In this document: in pieces, positions 32,740-44,596 of the stretch
Position numbering within the stretch: the stretch's first letter is position 1
How the letters are laid out: every line of letters begins with the position of its first letter
From: Zymoseptoria tritici IPO323
Lineage: Eukaryota > Ascomycota > Dothideomycetes > Mycosphaerellales > Mycosphaerellaceae
Reading direction: 5' to 3'
DNA: 64,000 bases
Assembly: GCF_000219625.1 (NCBI RefSeq)
Contig: NC_018199.1
Coordinates: 186,001 to 250,000 of the forward strand
Position numbers and translations under genes: made by a program
Notes under the pieces: model-generated
The model's database searches: none
The model's input: only the letters and a program-made list of their open reading frames with translations
Told to the model about the DNA's origin: nothing

Positions 32740-35207
32740 AGGAGCAATACTTACCTAGGAGCAATAGTGCAAGTCCTGCCCCAGCAACAAAGATGGCACG
32801 AGCGCCGCCGCGACGGAAAGATGCAGGAAGCCGGTAGAGGAATCGGCATGGAACCGGCGGTTGCTACTGACATCGAAGCCAAGTCTGGCGTCAAGGGCGG
32901 TGAGTCCAGCGCGTTTGTCAAACTGCGAGAGTGGAGCGATCAGTCTCGTAAAGCTGCTGTATCGAGTGGTCGGGTATTTTGGAGGTCAGTGTAGATCCAA
33001 TTAACTGCGGAGATCCAGTTCAGGATGGAGCTCGAGTTCACAGCGGAGATCCGGTTGACGATAGAGCGACTGACCCTGGAAGCGGGGAAGATGTGCAAGT
33101 CTCGTTGTGACGTAACAGTGGCTCGGTTTACAACGGAGATGCGTGGGTTGAGCGGATGTACAGCAACAACCATCACTCATGTTGTCCACATAGTGAGTCC
33201 ATCGTACCAGGTGCCAGAATTCACCGGATGAGACTCTGCGGAGTGACCTGTTTTGTTTGTGATCGTCAGAGGTATGGAGCCTCTCCAGGAGTCCGCTAGA
33301 GCGTTGTCCAGATTCAAAACTTCGGGTTGAGGGATGGGCGATGACGGCGGAGGTGATGACGGGTCTCTACCAAGGCCATGATGCCATGATGATCAATGCC
33401 AAAGGTTTTGATGATGACCCGTAAATGCTGCAACAGCTACGCTGACCTCAGCAAATGTTCTGCTTTTTACCAAAGTAGACTCTTTATGCAGCTACCAGCT
33501 TGTGCGTTGCTCGGGTGCGAACAATGGTGTTGTAGGCCCTTGTGCCGTATGAGAGGAGGATTCAGCAAATTGGTAGACCATCCTGGCGGTAGTTCAAAGT
33601 CGTGACTTCGCGTTGGTGAACGGCAAGGAGGAGGTCATTGCGGCGGTGGGACAACAAAAGGCCAAGGGCCAGGGCGTCTCCAAATGCAGTCGCTGCTGCT
33701 GCAGGCAGCGAGCGTCCAGCCTGAAGACAGTCTTGCGAAGGCTGGCGAGCCAGATTGTAAGGAAGGCGATAGCAGTAGGCGACCTGCTGTCTCTGCTAAA
33801 TGTCAGAAGTCGAATTGAGGGATGGATTTACAGCGAGCCCTTGCGGAAACAGACAAAGACGTACTGGTGTGTTCTTGGAGCAGAAGGCTGCTATTGTGCC
33901 GTGCGATGCTGCATACGGCGTGGAATGGCAGGGAGAAGATTGTGACAAGCATGATTCTGTCAGAATGCAACCCAGCTGCCCGTTCCGTCGTGTTAGTGCT
34001 GGCTACGTGAGGCGGTAGTTAAGACGGAGTTGGCGTGGTGAACATCTGTGCGAGACGTCTGGACGGGAAGAAGAACGGGAGCGAGAAGGGGCGGCTGCTA
34101 AAGAGTGGTCAGCATGAATTGCCCGAGCTAATCTTTGGGAGCGTAAGAAGGGTCAATGACGTGAACGATGCGGAGCAAGTGCTGGCTCGTATCGACATGC
34201 GCACATCCGCTGCGCTGTCAAGAACGCGTCTGAAGAGTAACGTGTCCAGAGTGCGGTCCGGAGTCCATTGTCCTGCCGAACTTCACTGCTTCGTGGGAAG
34301 TGAGTGTATCTGCAAGCTTTTTAGGGCGAGCTAGTGTAAAGCGTGGACTGAAGCCTCACCAAACGACAGCTCTCTCGGGCAAGGATTGAGTGTCTTACCG
34401 CTGCTTCGATGTGATTTGGTATGGTGCATGTAGAAGCTGGCCGGACTTCACCATACGACACCCTCCGGGAAAGTATCCATAAGCCAAAGAAGCCGCGGAG
34501 GTGTCTCGTCGTCGCCATATATGCAATCCTGGCGGAACCGAAGTCGAGGGTAGGAAGAGCAGACTTTTTCCGTGTTGCAGAGGTCGATTCGTGGTGTGCA
34601 GGTAGTGCCATAGCGATAGGATTTTCTGGCTCTTGTATGGCGCCTTGCCATGCTTGTTCTGATTCATGGAGTCCCAAAAGTTGGGGAGATCGCGAGGTGA
34701 TGTGGAGATCGAGTAAGATCGAGTCGTATCGTGAGCAGGCCGGGCGGGATATTGTGGAGGTAGATCAATGCAGCAGAAGTCGATGGTGTCATGTGGAGGT
34801 GAAAGGAGGTCGATGGACGCTGCGGAAAGGAAGTGGAGGTCCAACGATCGTCGCCTGTCACCATCACCGCCGCAAGTCATCACCACCACCATCACCTAGG
34901 CGTTTTCCAAAAGGCTGCTCGGGCTTGACCTGAAGCACAACTGCGATACCACTCCCCCGCGAATCCGTATTCTCAACTTCCCTTCACTGTATGTGTCCGC
35001 TGCCCGTACGTGTCGCGCTGGTCGCCGGCCTGCGCTCGCGTGCTCTTCTCTGCAAAATGGGATCCCCGGGCTGTTGTCGTGCTGCTGGATATCACCGCCG
35101 CAGCTGAGCTGTTGCATATACTCAGGCGCATGTTTTGTAAGTGCCTGTAAATGTGGTCGTTGTCGAGGCGGCCACGGAGGTATCCACAGAGAGGCCGCCG
35201 TAGTTTG
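32740..35207. other. No gene I can support
   Basis: Numerous ORFs of 60-170 codons overlap on both strands (for example 33025-33231 plus, 34395-34895 minus, 34421-34933 plus). A short imperfect repeat of GCGGAGATCC lies at 33005-33060. The sequence is not RIP-like, so genes may exist, but I could not choose a strand. Confidence 0.3.
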
Positions 35208-35429
35208 ATGGCCCTCCTCTTTCTGGTCGCCGCTCTTCCGGCTCTTGTGATGGCTGCGGACGGAAGCGTCTCGTATCAAGGCTTGGATCCTTTCGGGCGG
35301 TCTGCGACACGATCTCCAGCAGTCCCGAGTATGTGGTATTGGCACCGGAGCAGTAGTCTGAGTGTTTCTCTGCAGCAGTGTGGAGGGGTGGGGAGCGGAG
35401 CGGAGCGGAGCGGAAGCGGGAATGCTTGA
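35208..35429 (+). CDS. Possible small secreted protein, 73 codons
   Basis: An ATG at 35208 opens a typical signal-peptide-like start (MALLFLVAALPALVMAADGS) with a plausible cleavage after VMA. A short Ser/Gly-rich body with one Cys follows and stops at 35429. The 3' part overlaps a GGAGC repeat (35,390-35,415). The ORF is short and overlaps minus-strand ORFs, so it may be accidental. It lies 87 bp from transposon copy 2. Confidence 0.25.
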   Translation: MALLFLVAALPALVMAADGSVSYQGLDPFGRSATRSPAVPSMWYWHRSSSLSVSLQQCGGVGSGAERSGSGNA

Positions 35430-35515
35430 GGGAGGTTGGACGGCGCCCTAAACTTCCAGATTGATCACTACACCGAAATCGCCAAAACGGCCATTCTAAG
35501 GATTTAGTGATTTAG

Positions 35516-35550
35516 CGATATCGCTCTATATAGCACCTATATTAATAAAC
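35516..35550 (+). repeat. Left end repeat of transposon copy 2
   Basis: It is similar to the reversed right end (45563-45597), sharing CGATA, CTATAT and TATATTAAT blocks with a 3-nt gap. TTAG lies directly outside both ends. The similarity is weaker than in copy 1 because of RIP. Confidence 0.6.
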
Positions 35551-35799
35551 ACTACGCTATATCGTTTGTTTGTTTGTTTGTTTGTTCCATTTACGTCCTG
35601 TAGGAGTCTATGACTATGTAGGACGGCTGTCTCGCGACAGCAGTCTATCTATGTACAATCGTTGTTCTCTCGTATCTCTTAACCTTAGGGAAAGACCCGT
35701 GCCTAGGATAGTAGCCAGCTAGTATCGAAGGACTTTAAAGAAAGACAAATAAGGAAAAGTAAAAGGAGTATAGGCTAGACGGTCTCGTCTTCGCCTCTT

Positions 35800-38700
35800 G
35801 CTAGGTGCTAGGACCTAAAAGCAATCTTTGTATCCGAGAGAAAGGTAGTAAGGTGTTTCCGGAGTTCCTTATCTTCTACTATTTCTAGTAGAGATTATGC
35901 TTGTCGTAGCGGTAGTAGCCTAAATACATCGTAGATAGGGCAGCTATATACGAGGTGTTCTGCTGTTTCTCGTCGTCCGTAAGGGCAGTCTAGCGTCGTT
36001 ACGTGTCTAAAGCGATAGAGATAGGACTTTAGGTATCCGTGTCCTAATAGGATAGTATAGAAGGCACTAGTTAAAGCGCGTCTTCCTCCTATTCTATGTT
36101 TTCCTAGCGAGCTCTATAGAAATCGACTAAGGTAGCTATTTGTATTCCTAGGTACCTTATTAATCTCCCGTTGTCTTACTATTTCGTATCGGGTTTTCCA
36201 GACGCTAAAGAGATTGTCTTTTGCGTAGTTAGCCCTCTCGTGTTCTACGAAATGCTTGTATTATCGGAGTCGATAATAGAGTAGTTGTATCTGTGTTCTC
36301 TGTCGTTTTTGCGGAAGTGTCTCTCTCGAGTCCTCGTATCGGACTTCTCGCGTATCCGAAGGCGCGCTTTAGATAGCGAGTCTTATAGGGTAGTTTTCGG
36401 GTAGCTTTGCTGCGCGTAGAGAGTATAAAATTGACTGTCTCTCTAGGCGTAGATCCGGGGGGAAGAGATTTGACTCTACTTCGGACGGGACGTTTAGGGC
36501 GGTACGGAAAACGCCTAGGATCTTTCTACAAGCTTTACTTTATAGAGATACTAGAGGTTTTATGCTCTTTTTCGACTGCTACTAAACCGGGGCCCCGTAG
36601 TCTGCTATTATAGTAACGTAGGCTAGGTAGATCTTTCTTAACGATATAGAAGACAGACCGCGTTCGGTATTTGCTAGTCTTTCTAATCGATAGAATGCTG
36701 CTTGTGCTTGTGCCGATCTTATTATAATGTGCTCCTTAAAGGTAAGACCGGCGTCTAGCTAAATCCTAAGCTACCTTATCGCTTTCTTTGCCGGGCGAAC
36801 AATATCGCCGTTTAGAAGAATTACCGGGCAATCGGACCCTTTCTCTTTCGAGAAGTGTACTAGGTCTGTCTTTACTAGGTCGAAAGCAATCGAGTTCTTC
36901 TTTCCTAGGTCTATTAGCCTTCTTGCCTTACGTTCTAGTACCTTAGAGTTCTTCTTAAGGGACGTAGACGAGGTAGATAGTCTAATATCGTCGACGTAGG
37001 AACTAGGAGTAACTCCTTATAGCGAGAAGAATATGTCGCGCGTATAGATAAGAAAGAGGATAGGAGACATCGGGCTGCCTTACGGAATGCTAATCTCTAC
37101 GTCCTAGAATTCCTGTATCTGTCCGTCGAATGCTATTCGTAGGCGTCTATTGCTTATAAACGACTGAACCTAACGTATAAGGCTGTATAGAAGCCTTAAC
37201 TAGATCATTATTCTTAATAGTCGGTTCTTTGTAACGTAGTCGTATGCTCCTCTTACGTCGAGGAAGATAACCGAAGTCTTCTTTTTCTTTCTTCGATTCT
37301 CCTCGATTTCGTTCGTTAAGAGAAGCACCGTATCGATAGCCGATTTCTTCTTTCGCCCTCCTAACTACGAGTCGTGTAGAAGGGGCTTCGTCTCTGCGAT
37401 AATCCCTAGGCGTTTTGCGAGTATTCTCTCGCTAATCTTGCCGAGGCAGTTTAGGAGAGAGATAACTTGGTAGGCCTTAGGGACCGAATAGTCTGGTTTT
37501 CCCGGCTTTGCTAGAACTGCGCCTGTCGCAACTTTCCAGCATCGGGGGTAGTATCCTTCGTCGAGTAGCCTACTGTATATACGTAGAAAGGTAATAGGAA
37601 TAGCGCCGTACGCTTTACTAATAATAGCTTGCGTAATACCGTCTAGGCCCGGCGTTTTTCCTTTTACTATCTTTGTGCTATAGGCGGCAGCGAGTTCCTC
37701 TTCGGTTAGCGTAGTCCAGCCCTAATCCCCGGCTGTATACGCTTCCTAACGGCTAGGTAGAGGTTCCTCGGCAGGAGGGCGCGGAAATAAGGCTTCGGAG
37801 AAGGCCTTACATTTCCCCTCGAAAGAGTCTTCGTTGTTTATCGTAGGTATCTGTCTTCGGCTGCTATTCCTAGTATAGGACATAGCTTTAAAGATAGATT
37901 TCGAGTCTTCTTTTTCGAGGAAAGCGTTCTAGTAGTTCTTCTTAGCTGTTTTAATAGCTTGGAAGTACTCGTTTCTCGCTTTCGTATACGCCTCTTTCTT
38001 ATCTAGCGTCGGCGTACGTCCGCAGGTAAAGGTCTGTCTATATGTTCTAGACATTGTATAGCGTAGCGTGCGTAGCTCTCTATTCCACTAAGGTTTTGCG
38101 CAGGCGTGTACTACTTTCTCTAGGATTGCTCCCCGCATCGATTCGGTAATACACGAGGTAAAGGAGTCTGCGATGTCGTCGAGGGAGTTCGTATAGTTAA
38201 TAGACGTCGCCTTGCTTATTAGGAGATCTGTAAACAGTTCCTAATCCGCGGAAGCTATATCTAGAACTACTTTCTTCTATTGGGCTCGATCTTACGCGCT
38301 AATAAGGTCTATAGATATAGCCTTATAGTCTGAGCCTGTCGGAATCGTTCTCTAGTCGATTTCTTTCGTAGATAAGGATCCTCTTGTGAACGTAAGGTCT
38401 AGGACCGACTCTGCGTCTAGGTGCGGCCTATAGAAGGTCCCGACACCTATCGTATTACGTAGAGTAAAGCCCTAGTCTTCTATCCACTCTATAAATTCGC
38501 GGGCGCTAGTAGTATCCTTTCCCCTCGGATCCTAGGACGGGTGTCTAAGGTTAAAGTCTCCTACTAGTAGAGTGTTTGGAAGGAACGTGTTGCGTAGAGA
38601 GTAGAGGCTTCTCTCTATTGTTCGTCGGTTTTGCGGGTTCTCGGTATCCCGAAGGTCCTTCTCGTTATAGAGATTAACTATCTAGATCTTGTTGCCCTTC

Positions 38701-39020
38701 TTGTCTGAAATAACAAAGGAAAGTATGTCGCTGTCGTCTAATAAAATAGGAGAGATATTAACATTAAGTCTTATGCTAATATATAGCATTGTTCTTGGCC
38801 GGATCGTCGAATCCGTAGTCGTTAGGAATAGCTAGTTGTACTCCCGGTGTGCGATAGATCTTGTCTCTTTATAGCCTATTATCGGGTCTTCTATAGTCTA
38901 CGGTTCCTAGACTAGTAGAAGGTCGGCTTTCTGCTTAACCGCGACGTCTAAGGTAGACTCTGTAGCCTCGATAGATTAGTTAAGATTAACATAGAAAATC
39001 CGTAGAGAGTGTTCTAACAT
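35800..39020 (-). pseudogene. LINE ORF2: endonuclease and reverse transcriptase
   Basis: The ATG at 39020-39018 overlaps the ORF1 stop (ATGTTAG). The first 230 residues are an APE-type endonuclease with the expected motifs (LLLVQEPW, LLVGDFNLRHPSWD). The polymerase shows GSPMSPILFLIYTRD and the catalytic YVDD at 36998-36987, which is in frame with the start (674 codons). Near the C-terminus a Cys/His segment follows (LDCPYGRRETAEHLVYSC). The frame holds to about 35,800, some 1,070 codons. In-frame TAG/TAA codons, for example in the GIPQG motif (now IP*GS), make it inactive. It would have driven target-primed reverse transcription. Confidence 0.85.
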
Positions 39021-39497
39021 GTAGAACGTTCTAGGGGCCTCCCTTTCTGTTGTATACGATCCTTCGCCTTCTCGACTCTTAGGCTGTCCGCGCCTACGTA
39101 TAGACAGTTTTGAATAGCCCTTTTTGCCTCCTCCTCGGTAGCAAAACCTACTAGAACTGACGCCCTAGTAAGAGTCCTTCTTCTCTCTTCGTTTGTTAGC
39201 TAAATCGGGGTGCCTGCGAGTTTAAGACCTCTATTAAAGGTCTCGATTTCTCGTTAAATGTCCTGTAGGCCCGTTGGCGTGTTGAAGTTCGCGGTCGAGA
39301 CGCCGTAGACTACGACCTTGTGCCAGAGAGAGTCCTCTATTACCTGTGCCTCGCCTACGATATCGGTAACCTTAGTAAGGCTATCGATCGTTTGTTAGCG
39401 GGCTTTCTCTGTTGCGAAGTTTAGGACAATGTTACCCCGAACTGATTTCTTTATCGCAAGGACAGCTAGCTCTTGGTCTTCGCCTTTAAGAGCGTCG
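39014..39497 (-). pseudogene. LINE ORF1 fragment (gag-like)
   Basis: The C-terminal 160 codons remain. They include SVRGNIVLNFATEKARQRSI and ASVLVGFATEEEAKRAIQNC, resembling the nucleic-acid-binding part of LINE ORF1 proteins. No CCHC zinc knuckle is visible before the stop at 39016-39014, which overlaps the ORF2 start. The 5' part was lost at insertion. Confidence 0.65.
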
Positions 39498-39694
39498 TAC
39501 GCTATATCGTCTAGCTAACGCAGATCCTTCATATATACACTACTGCCCTTACTATTAATACTACCGCCCTCGTTATATATACTACCGCCCTCGATATATA
39601 TACCTACTAAAACCCCTAACCTATAGGCCCCCCGCCGCTCTCGCCCTCGCCGCCGTCCTCGCGATCTCCTATACGATCTCCTATACGATCTTAC

Positions 39695-41060
39695 TATACT
39701 ACGGCGAACGCGCGATCTAGAGTACCTCCGACCGGAGATTAAGCTACTTCTTATAGTCTTAGGGCTAACCGCTAAAGACGTACGAGTATAGCTTAAGGCC
39801 GAGAAGAACGTTAATATCTCGAGTGCTTCCTTTATAAGGTAGATAGCTCGCTAGGGAATATTAATAAGGCCGAGTAGGCTACGACTTAATAATAAGGGCG
39901 AGTAGCGTTTACGTACGTTTATTAAAGAGAAGTTCTAGGATATAGACGAGGGCGATGCGACTATTTACGAGATCCTTAAGCTTAAGGGATTTACTATATC
40001 CTTCCGGTAGTATATAGATCTCCGTAAGAGTATAGGGTTATACCGTAAGATCCCCCGTAAAGATTAGCCGTTATACGACGAGATTATTGAGGGCGTCTTA
40101 GTTAGCGTAATCGTAGGTAGAGCGCTAGATAACTACGGATACCGCAACCTCGTAAGGGAGATACGAAGGGAATATAAGCTTATTAGAAGGTCGGTTAACC
40201 GTCTAATCTCTACCGATCTTAGTACTAATCTAACTAGGGATCGAATCTTTACTATTACTAAACGCCTAAACCGAGCTCTATTCGATGTACGCCGCATTAG
40301 TAAGCGAGTCCGTATACGCTCGTATCTTCCGAAGGCTAAGGGTCCTAATTATATATAGTCCGTAGATATATACTATAAGCTAGAGTTATTTAGTATATAG
40401 TTTTACTACTATATTAACGTATATTTACGTAGGATTATATAGGTATATATTAGTACTATAGCTAAGACGAAGTTCTCGGTATTCTACTAATATCTTAGCG
40501 TAGTAGATAAGCTTAGGCGAACGCCGTAGGTGCGCTTAATCTCTATATTAATCTCTCTACGATCTCGCTAACATATATAGATTCTACGTACTAACTATAG
40601 CGTAGAGACTCCGATAATAGCTAATGCTTATCTATACTTTCGCGAGCACTAGGAGGGCTACTTACTCCGCTTTCATAAGGCGTTCTAGTATATAACTAGT
40701 AAGGGCAACAATACTATTAAGCGCTTCTAGGGTCTTAGTATAGTAGCGGCGTTTAATCGATAGCGTAACTTCTTTATTAAGCTCCGTAATACTCGCCTTT
40801 ACGACGAGGATTAGAGGGCTAACTATATAGCCTTCCTTACGATCTACGTACCTATCCTTCGTTTTACCGTATAGCTATTTATTACGAGCTATAATAGCTA
40901 CCGCATTCGTAAGTACCCTAAGATCCCTAGCTATATTAGCGGCATCCCTAACATCTTATATAAGTATCTAGAGCTTAAGGGAACCGAGCTATATAGTATC
41001 GACCTCGATACGGAGCATCCGTAGGTACGAGAGATAGTCGACCTTAAGAATTAATTCGGT
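39695..41060 (+). pseudogene. Transposon gene A: DDE transposase (copy 2)
   Basis: The frame aligns with gene A of copy 1 from the N-terminus (DLEYLRPEIKLLLIV against HLREEIELLL) through PKAKGPNYI*SVD. The three catalytic positions are in one frame. D1 (GAT 40365-40367) is kept. D2 is now Asn (AAC 40593-40595, in RTNYSVETP). E is now Lys (AAG 40719-40721, in NNTIKRF*GL). Spacings are 76 and 42 codons. Both losses are G-to-A changes. TAG codons replace conserved Trp/Gln. The frame may extend to about 41,450. Confidence 0.75.
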
Positions 41061-41629
41061 AAGTCCCTCTATCGCTCTAATAGAGATTACGCTAAGATAG
41101 TAATAGTAGCCGCCCTTACTAACGTCTAATAGATCTTATCGCCTACCTACCGGATAATACTATATAGTTCGTAAACGGAGCCCTTATAGCCGGTAGATTC
41201 CCTACTATACTAGACGGTCGTAAACTTAATGCTAGTAGCGACAAGCTCTATATTAATGTATACCTATACCTCCGCGCTATAGCCGCGGCTTATATAGCTA
41301 CCGGTAGTAAGCTTATAAAGTTTAAGACGCCGAGGTAGGGTATAGGTCTATAGCTAAGGGACCGGACGAGGTAGGTATTCGTAGAGAACGGATTCCTATT
41401 AGATAAGTAGTTAGTATAAAGATTACTATCGAGATCGCGGTCGAGATTACGTATAACTAGCTCGTCTATTAGGAATAACGTCGCAATAAAAACTCTAAGG
41501 CCTTCCCCTCTTCTTTATCTATATCCTACGCCCCTTTATGCCCTCTAGATTATCGATACCTATTATTATACCCTAATATATACTGTTATATATATAAGTT
41601 ACCCTTAGTCGACCCCTAACGCTACTATG

Positions 41630-43530
41630 CCTCTATTTACTAAGTTCTACGAAGAGGGTAGTGCCCTATACGTAAACCTCGTTAAGAACTATAGTAACTA
41701 CGGCTACGACCCTCCTACTACGAGATTGACTAAGAGAGCGACGACCGCTACTCCGGCTATCGCTATAGCGCTAGTCGAGGTCGGTACTAGCACTTACTAA
41801 GGCTTTAGCGTCTTATAGTCTAAGCGTACTAATCTAATCCGATAGAGTACTACGAAGAAGGCGGCTAGGAGCTTCCCTAATACTAGCGGTCGTAATCTAC
41901 TAATAAACTATGCTTAGTAGGCCGCTACGGCGGCTTTAGCGACAGATTAACGAGCATCGTTAGACCCTCCTATACTATCGGCTAACGCTAAGGGTAGTAA
42001 ACCTTAGGCGGAGATCGCCTAAGAGATTAGCGTTGCCTATACCCTTTATACTATTATAATTAATACTAAGAAGCCTACGTTGCCGACGTATATAGAAGCG
42101 AGCGACCCCTACGAATAGACCGGTTAAGGCGTTATAAACGAGATAAATACCGATCTCGTACTACTCTCGGAGCGAGAGCGTTAAGGCTATCTCTTAGATT
42201 ATCTCCTTAAGGAGAGCATTTATACTCGTAATCGAGTCCGCCGTAACGACTACTACGACTACTTCCTAACGATTAGATATAACGATAACGATTAGCCTAT
42301 TAGGCCCGGCGATAAGAGTACGAGATCGGTAGACATCCTCCGGATACTAAAGCCCTTTATTACTAAGACGACGGTAAAGCTCGTTAAGGCGTCTATATAC
42401 GTTATACTACTTATTAACACCGACCGCTCGTACAACTTCCGTAGTAGATATATTAAGGACGAAGAAGTAGAGCTTATACGTACCTCCGCGAGCGGCTTCC
42501 TTTATCTAAAAGGTTATCGAGTACTTAAGGATAGCACCGTTCTTAAGCCGAATAGTAATGTTTAAAGAGTAAGCGCTACTACTACCGCTACTAGTATTAA
42601 GAGGGGTAATAATATAACGTAGTAGACGGCCGACGAGTTTATTAAGAAGCTCGTAATAGTAGCTAACGCTAGCGCCGATCTCGCCGCTAATCTCGCCGTA
42701 GGGTCGGCGGCGGCGAGAGCTTCTAAGTCTAACGGTAAGGTTAACTATACGATGTAATAGATAGATAAGTAGCTCTCCGACCTTCCTAATCTCGGCGGCG
42801 GCGATAAGGATCTTACTAGCGATCTCTACGACGCCGCTACCGCTTAGCCCTTAGAGCCTAGACTCTAAGTAACTACTACTATTACTTATAAACGCGCTAC
42901 GAGCTCTAAGCTACTACCGCTATCCTTACTAGTAAGATATAACAACTCCCTTATTATTCTCGACGACGACGTTAACGGGGATTCTAGCTCGTACTATATG
43001 CTCGCCGCGGCTAAGGCTACTACTCTTAATAGGGTAGTTATAAGAGCGAGGGAGAAGTAGGCTACCGAAGTAGCTTCCCCTTTACCGGATATATAGCTAG
43101 CTTAGACGGTTAGATCTTCGACGTTCTTCGGAGCAGCTAATATAATAGCGACGATACTACTATCGACGGTAAAGAAGCTAACCTCTAGCTCTCGGATACC
43201 GCTAGCTAGCGCTCTAACCCTTACGCCGTTATAAGAGCGCTCCGAGATTACGCCTATTAAGCTAGAGCCTATTAAGCCTAAGCCTAAGTTTAGTACTATA
43301 AAGACGGAGCTAACTATTAAGGAGCTAGCTATTAAGGAGCTAGCTATTAAGTAGCTAGCTATTAAGTAGCTAGCTATTAAGGAGCTAGTTATTAAGGAGC
43401 TAGTTATTAAGGAGCGTACTACTATTAGGCCTATCGTTTAGGTGTCGGTAGAGTAGGTAGTTAATAAGCTACGAAGGAGTAGTAGACGTAGAGCGGTAAG
43501 TAAGAAGGCTATAGTAAGCAATAGTAAGTA
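41630..43530 (+). pseudogene. Transposon gene B: unknown protein (copy 2)
   Basis: The frame begins around MPLFTKFYEEGSALYVN near 41630. It contains the conserved core also found in copy 1 (GYLLDYLLKESIYTRN, DILRILKPFITKTTVK, VLKDSTVLKPN). It ends in a repeat tail (ELAIK units, 43306-43414) and a basic end (LRRSSRRRAVSKKA). Copy 1 has an Ala/Thr tail at the same place, so the core is conserved and the tail varies. No known domain is seen. Confidence 0.6.
43306..43414 (+). repeat. 15-bp tandem repeat encoding ELAIK units
   Basis: About seven copies of CTATTAAGGAGCTAG in the frame of gene B, some with GTAG in place of GGAG, which creates stops. On the protein level this is a (ELAIK)n run. Confidence 0.9.
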
Positions 43531-43689
43531 ATCTATATTAATCTTAAGGACGATCTTAGGGCGTAGAGGGAGGATATATATACAAAACAATAGTATAGGT
43601 AGTTAAGTAAGCAATTTATAGATTTCTCGGAGTTCTAAAGAAGCGATCTTAGTATAATCTCGCTATAATCTAACCCTACTTCTTCTCTA

Positions 43690-44510
43690 AACGCTCTAAA
43701 CGCCGCTCGATCGTAGCATCTTTCTCCTCTAACGCCTCTCTTACCGTCGTTAATTCCTCCTAGTTTAGCTCGTAGCTAGCTATTATATCTATATACTACT
43801 CTTTAAGGAGTTTAATCTTACCTAAAAGCCCTCTAATCTCGGTACTATACTTATATTTAAGGAGGTTAATCTTACTTAATAGCGCACTACCCTTATTCTC
43901 TAGCTCTATATTAGTAGCCGTAAGTAGCTTAATATTATCCTCCGCTACTACTAGCTTCGCCTTAATGTCTTCTATTATTCTACTAAACTAATTACTAGTA
44001 GTTCTATTAGTATCTAAAGCTTTGCCGGTAGGACAGCCCTACTTACTATAGCTAAAGTAGTATCCGTAAGAAGTAAGCTTATAAGAGGGATCCTTATATA
44101 CGCGGTAGACATAATCGTCCCTCTTATAGTAGCGGCAGATCGTAATAGTAGGTATTCCTAGGAGAATTAGCTTAGATTAGGCCGAGATTAGGTTAGATTA
44201 CCTATATTAAACTTACCTTTGTCTATCTCCTATACTCGGCTAGCGTAGTTATATCGAGTAAGCGTCTAGCGGCTACTCTTCCGTACTATAGTATCTACGG
44301 ATTAAGCTTTAGTAAGGGCTTCGGTCTACTTCGTATTACTAATAGCTTACGGAAGACTTAGAGACTAGTAGGTAGAGTTAAGGGCGATAGCGGCGGCGAT
44401 AGAGTTAGGCTATTATCGAGCATTAGTATGTCGACGCGGTTAGGTGTTAGCGCTAGTACGGCGGATAATTATACGGTAAGCCGCGCGTTCTCGGTAGCCT
44501 AGCCTTCGTT
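43690..44510 (-). pseudogene. Transposon gene C: coiled-coil protein (copy 2)
   Basis: The minus-strand frame reads GIPTITICRYYKRDDYVYRV, matching GIPAVTKCG*CEDRGLDYKT in copy 1. A linker and a long coiled coil follow (NIELENKGSALLSKINLLKY, LEEKDATIERRLERLEK). The upstream exon lies between about 44200 and 44510 and is too mutated to set a start. Its orientation opposite to genes A and B is the same as in copy 1. Confidence 0.55.
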
Positions 44511-44596
44511 ACTATTTATTAATATAAAAGCTATAGACGAGATCGAGAGCGAGAGCGGTAGAGATTAGTAGTAGTAGTAGTGTTATTTAGTAGTAG

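Larger units (their letters stand above)
35565..39497 (-). mobile_element. LINE retrotransposon, 5'-truncated, nested in copy 2
   Basis: The minus-strand element ends 3' in a (CAAA)n tail, seen on the plus strand as TTTG repeats from 35565. It is flanked by the 12-bp duplication TACGCTATATCG at 35553-35564 and 39498-39509. It contains the end of ORF1 and a full ORF2 with endonuclease, reverse transcriptase and a C-terminal Cys/His region. The tail type and domain order fit the Tad1/I group of fungal LINEs; that assignment is inference. Many codons are now TAG/TAA by RIP. Frame similarity continuing a few codons past 39497 is accidental, since the flank there aligns with copy 1 of the host transposon. 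Confidence 0.85.

Noticed and set aside
36407..36613. Plus-strand ORF of 68 codons inside the LINE
   Set aside because: It is antisense to the reverse-transcriptase region of ORF2 and has no independent support.
39498..39532. An ATG at 39532 (minus) as the LINE ORF1 start
   Set aside because: The 12-bp duplication TACGCTATATCG places the LINE end at 39497, and the sequence beyond aligns with transposon copy 1, so these codons are host-element sequence that happens to be open.
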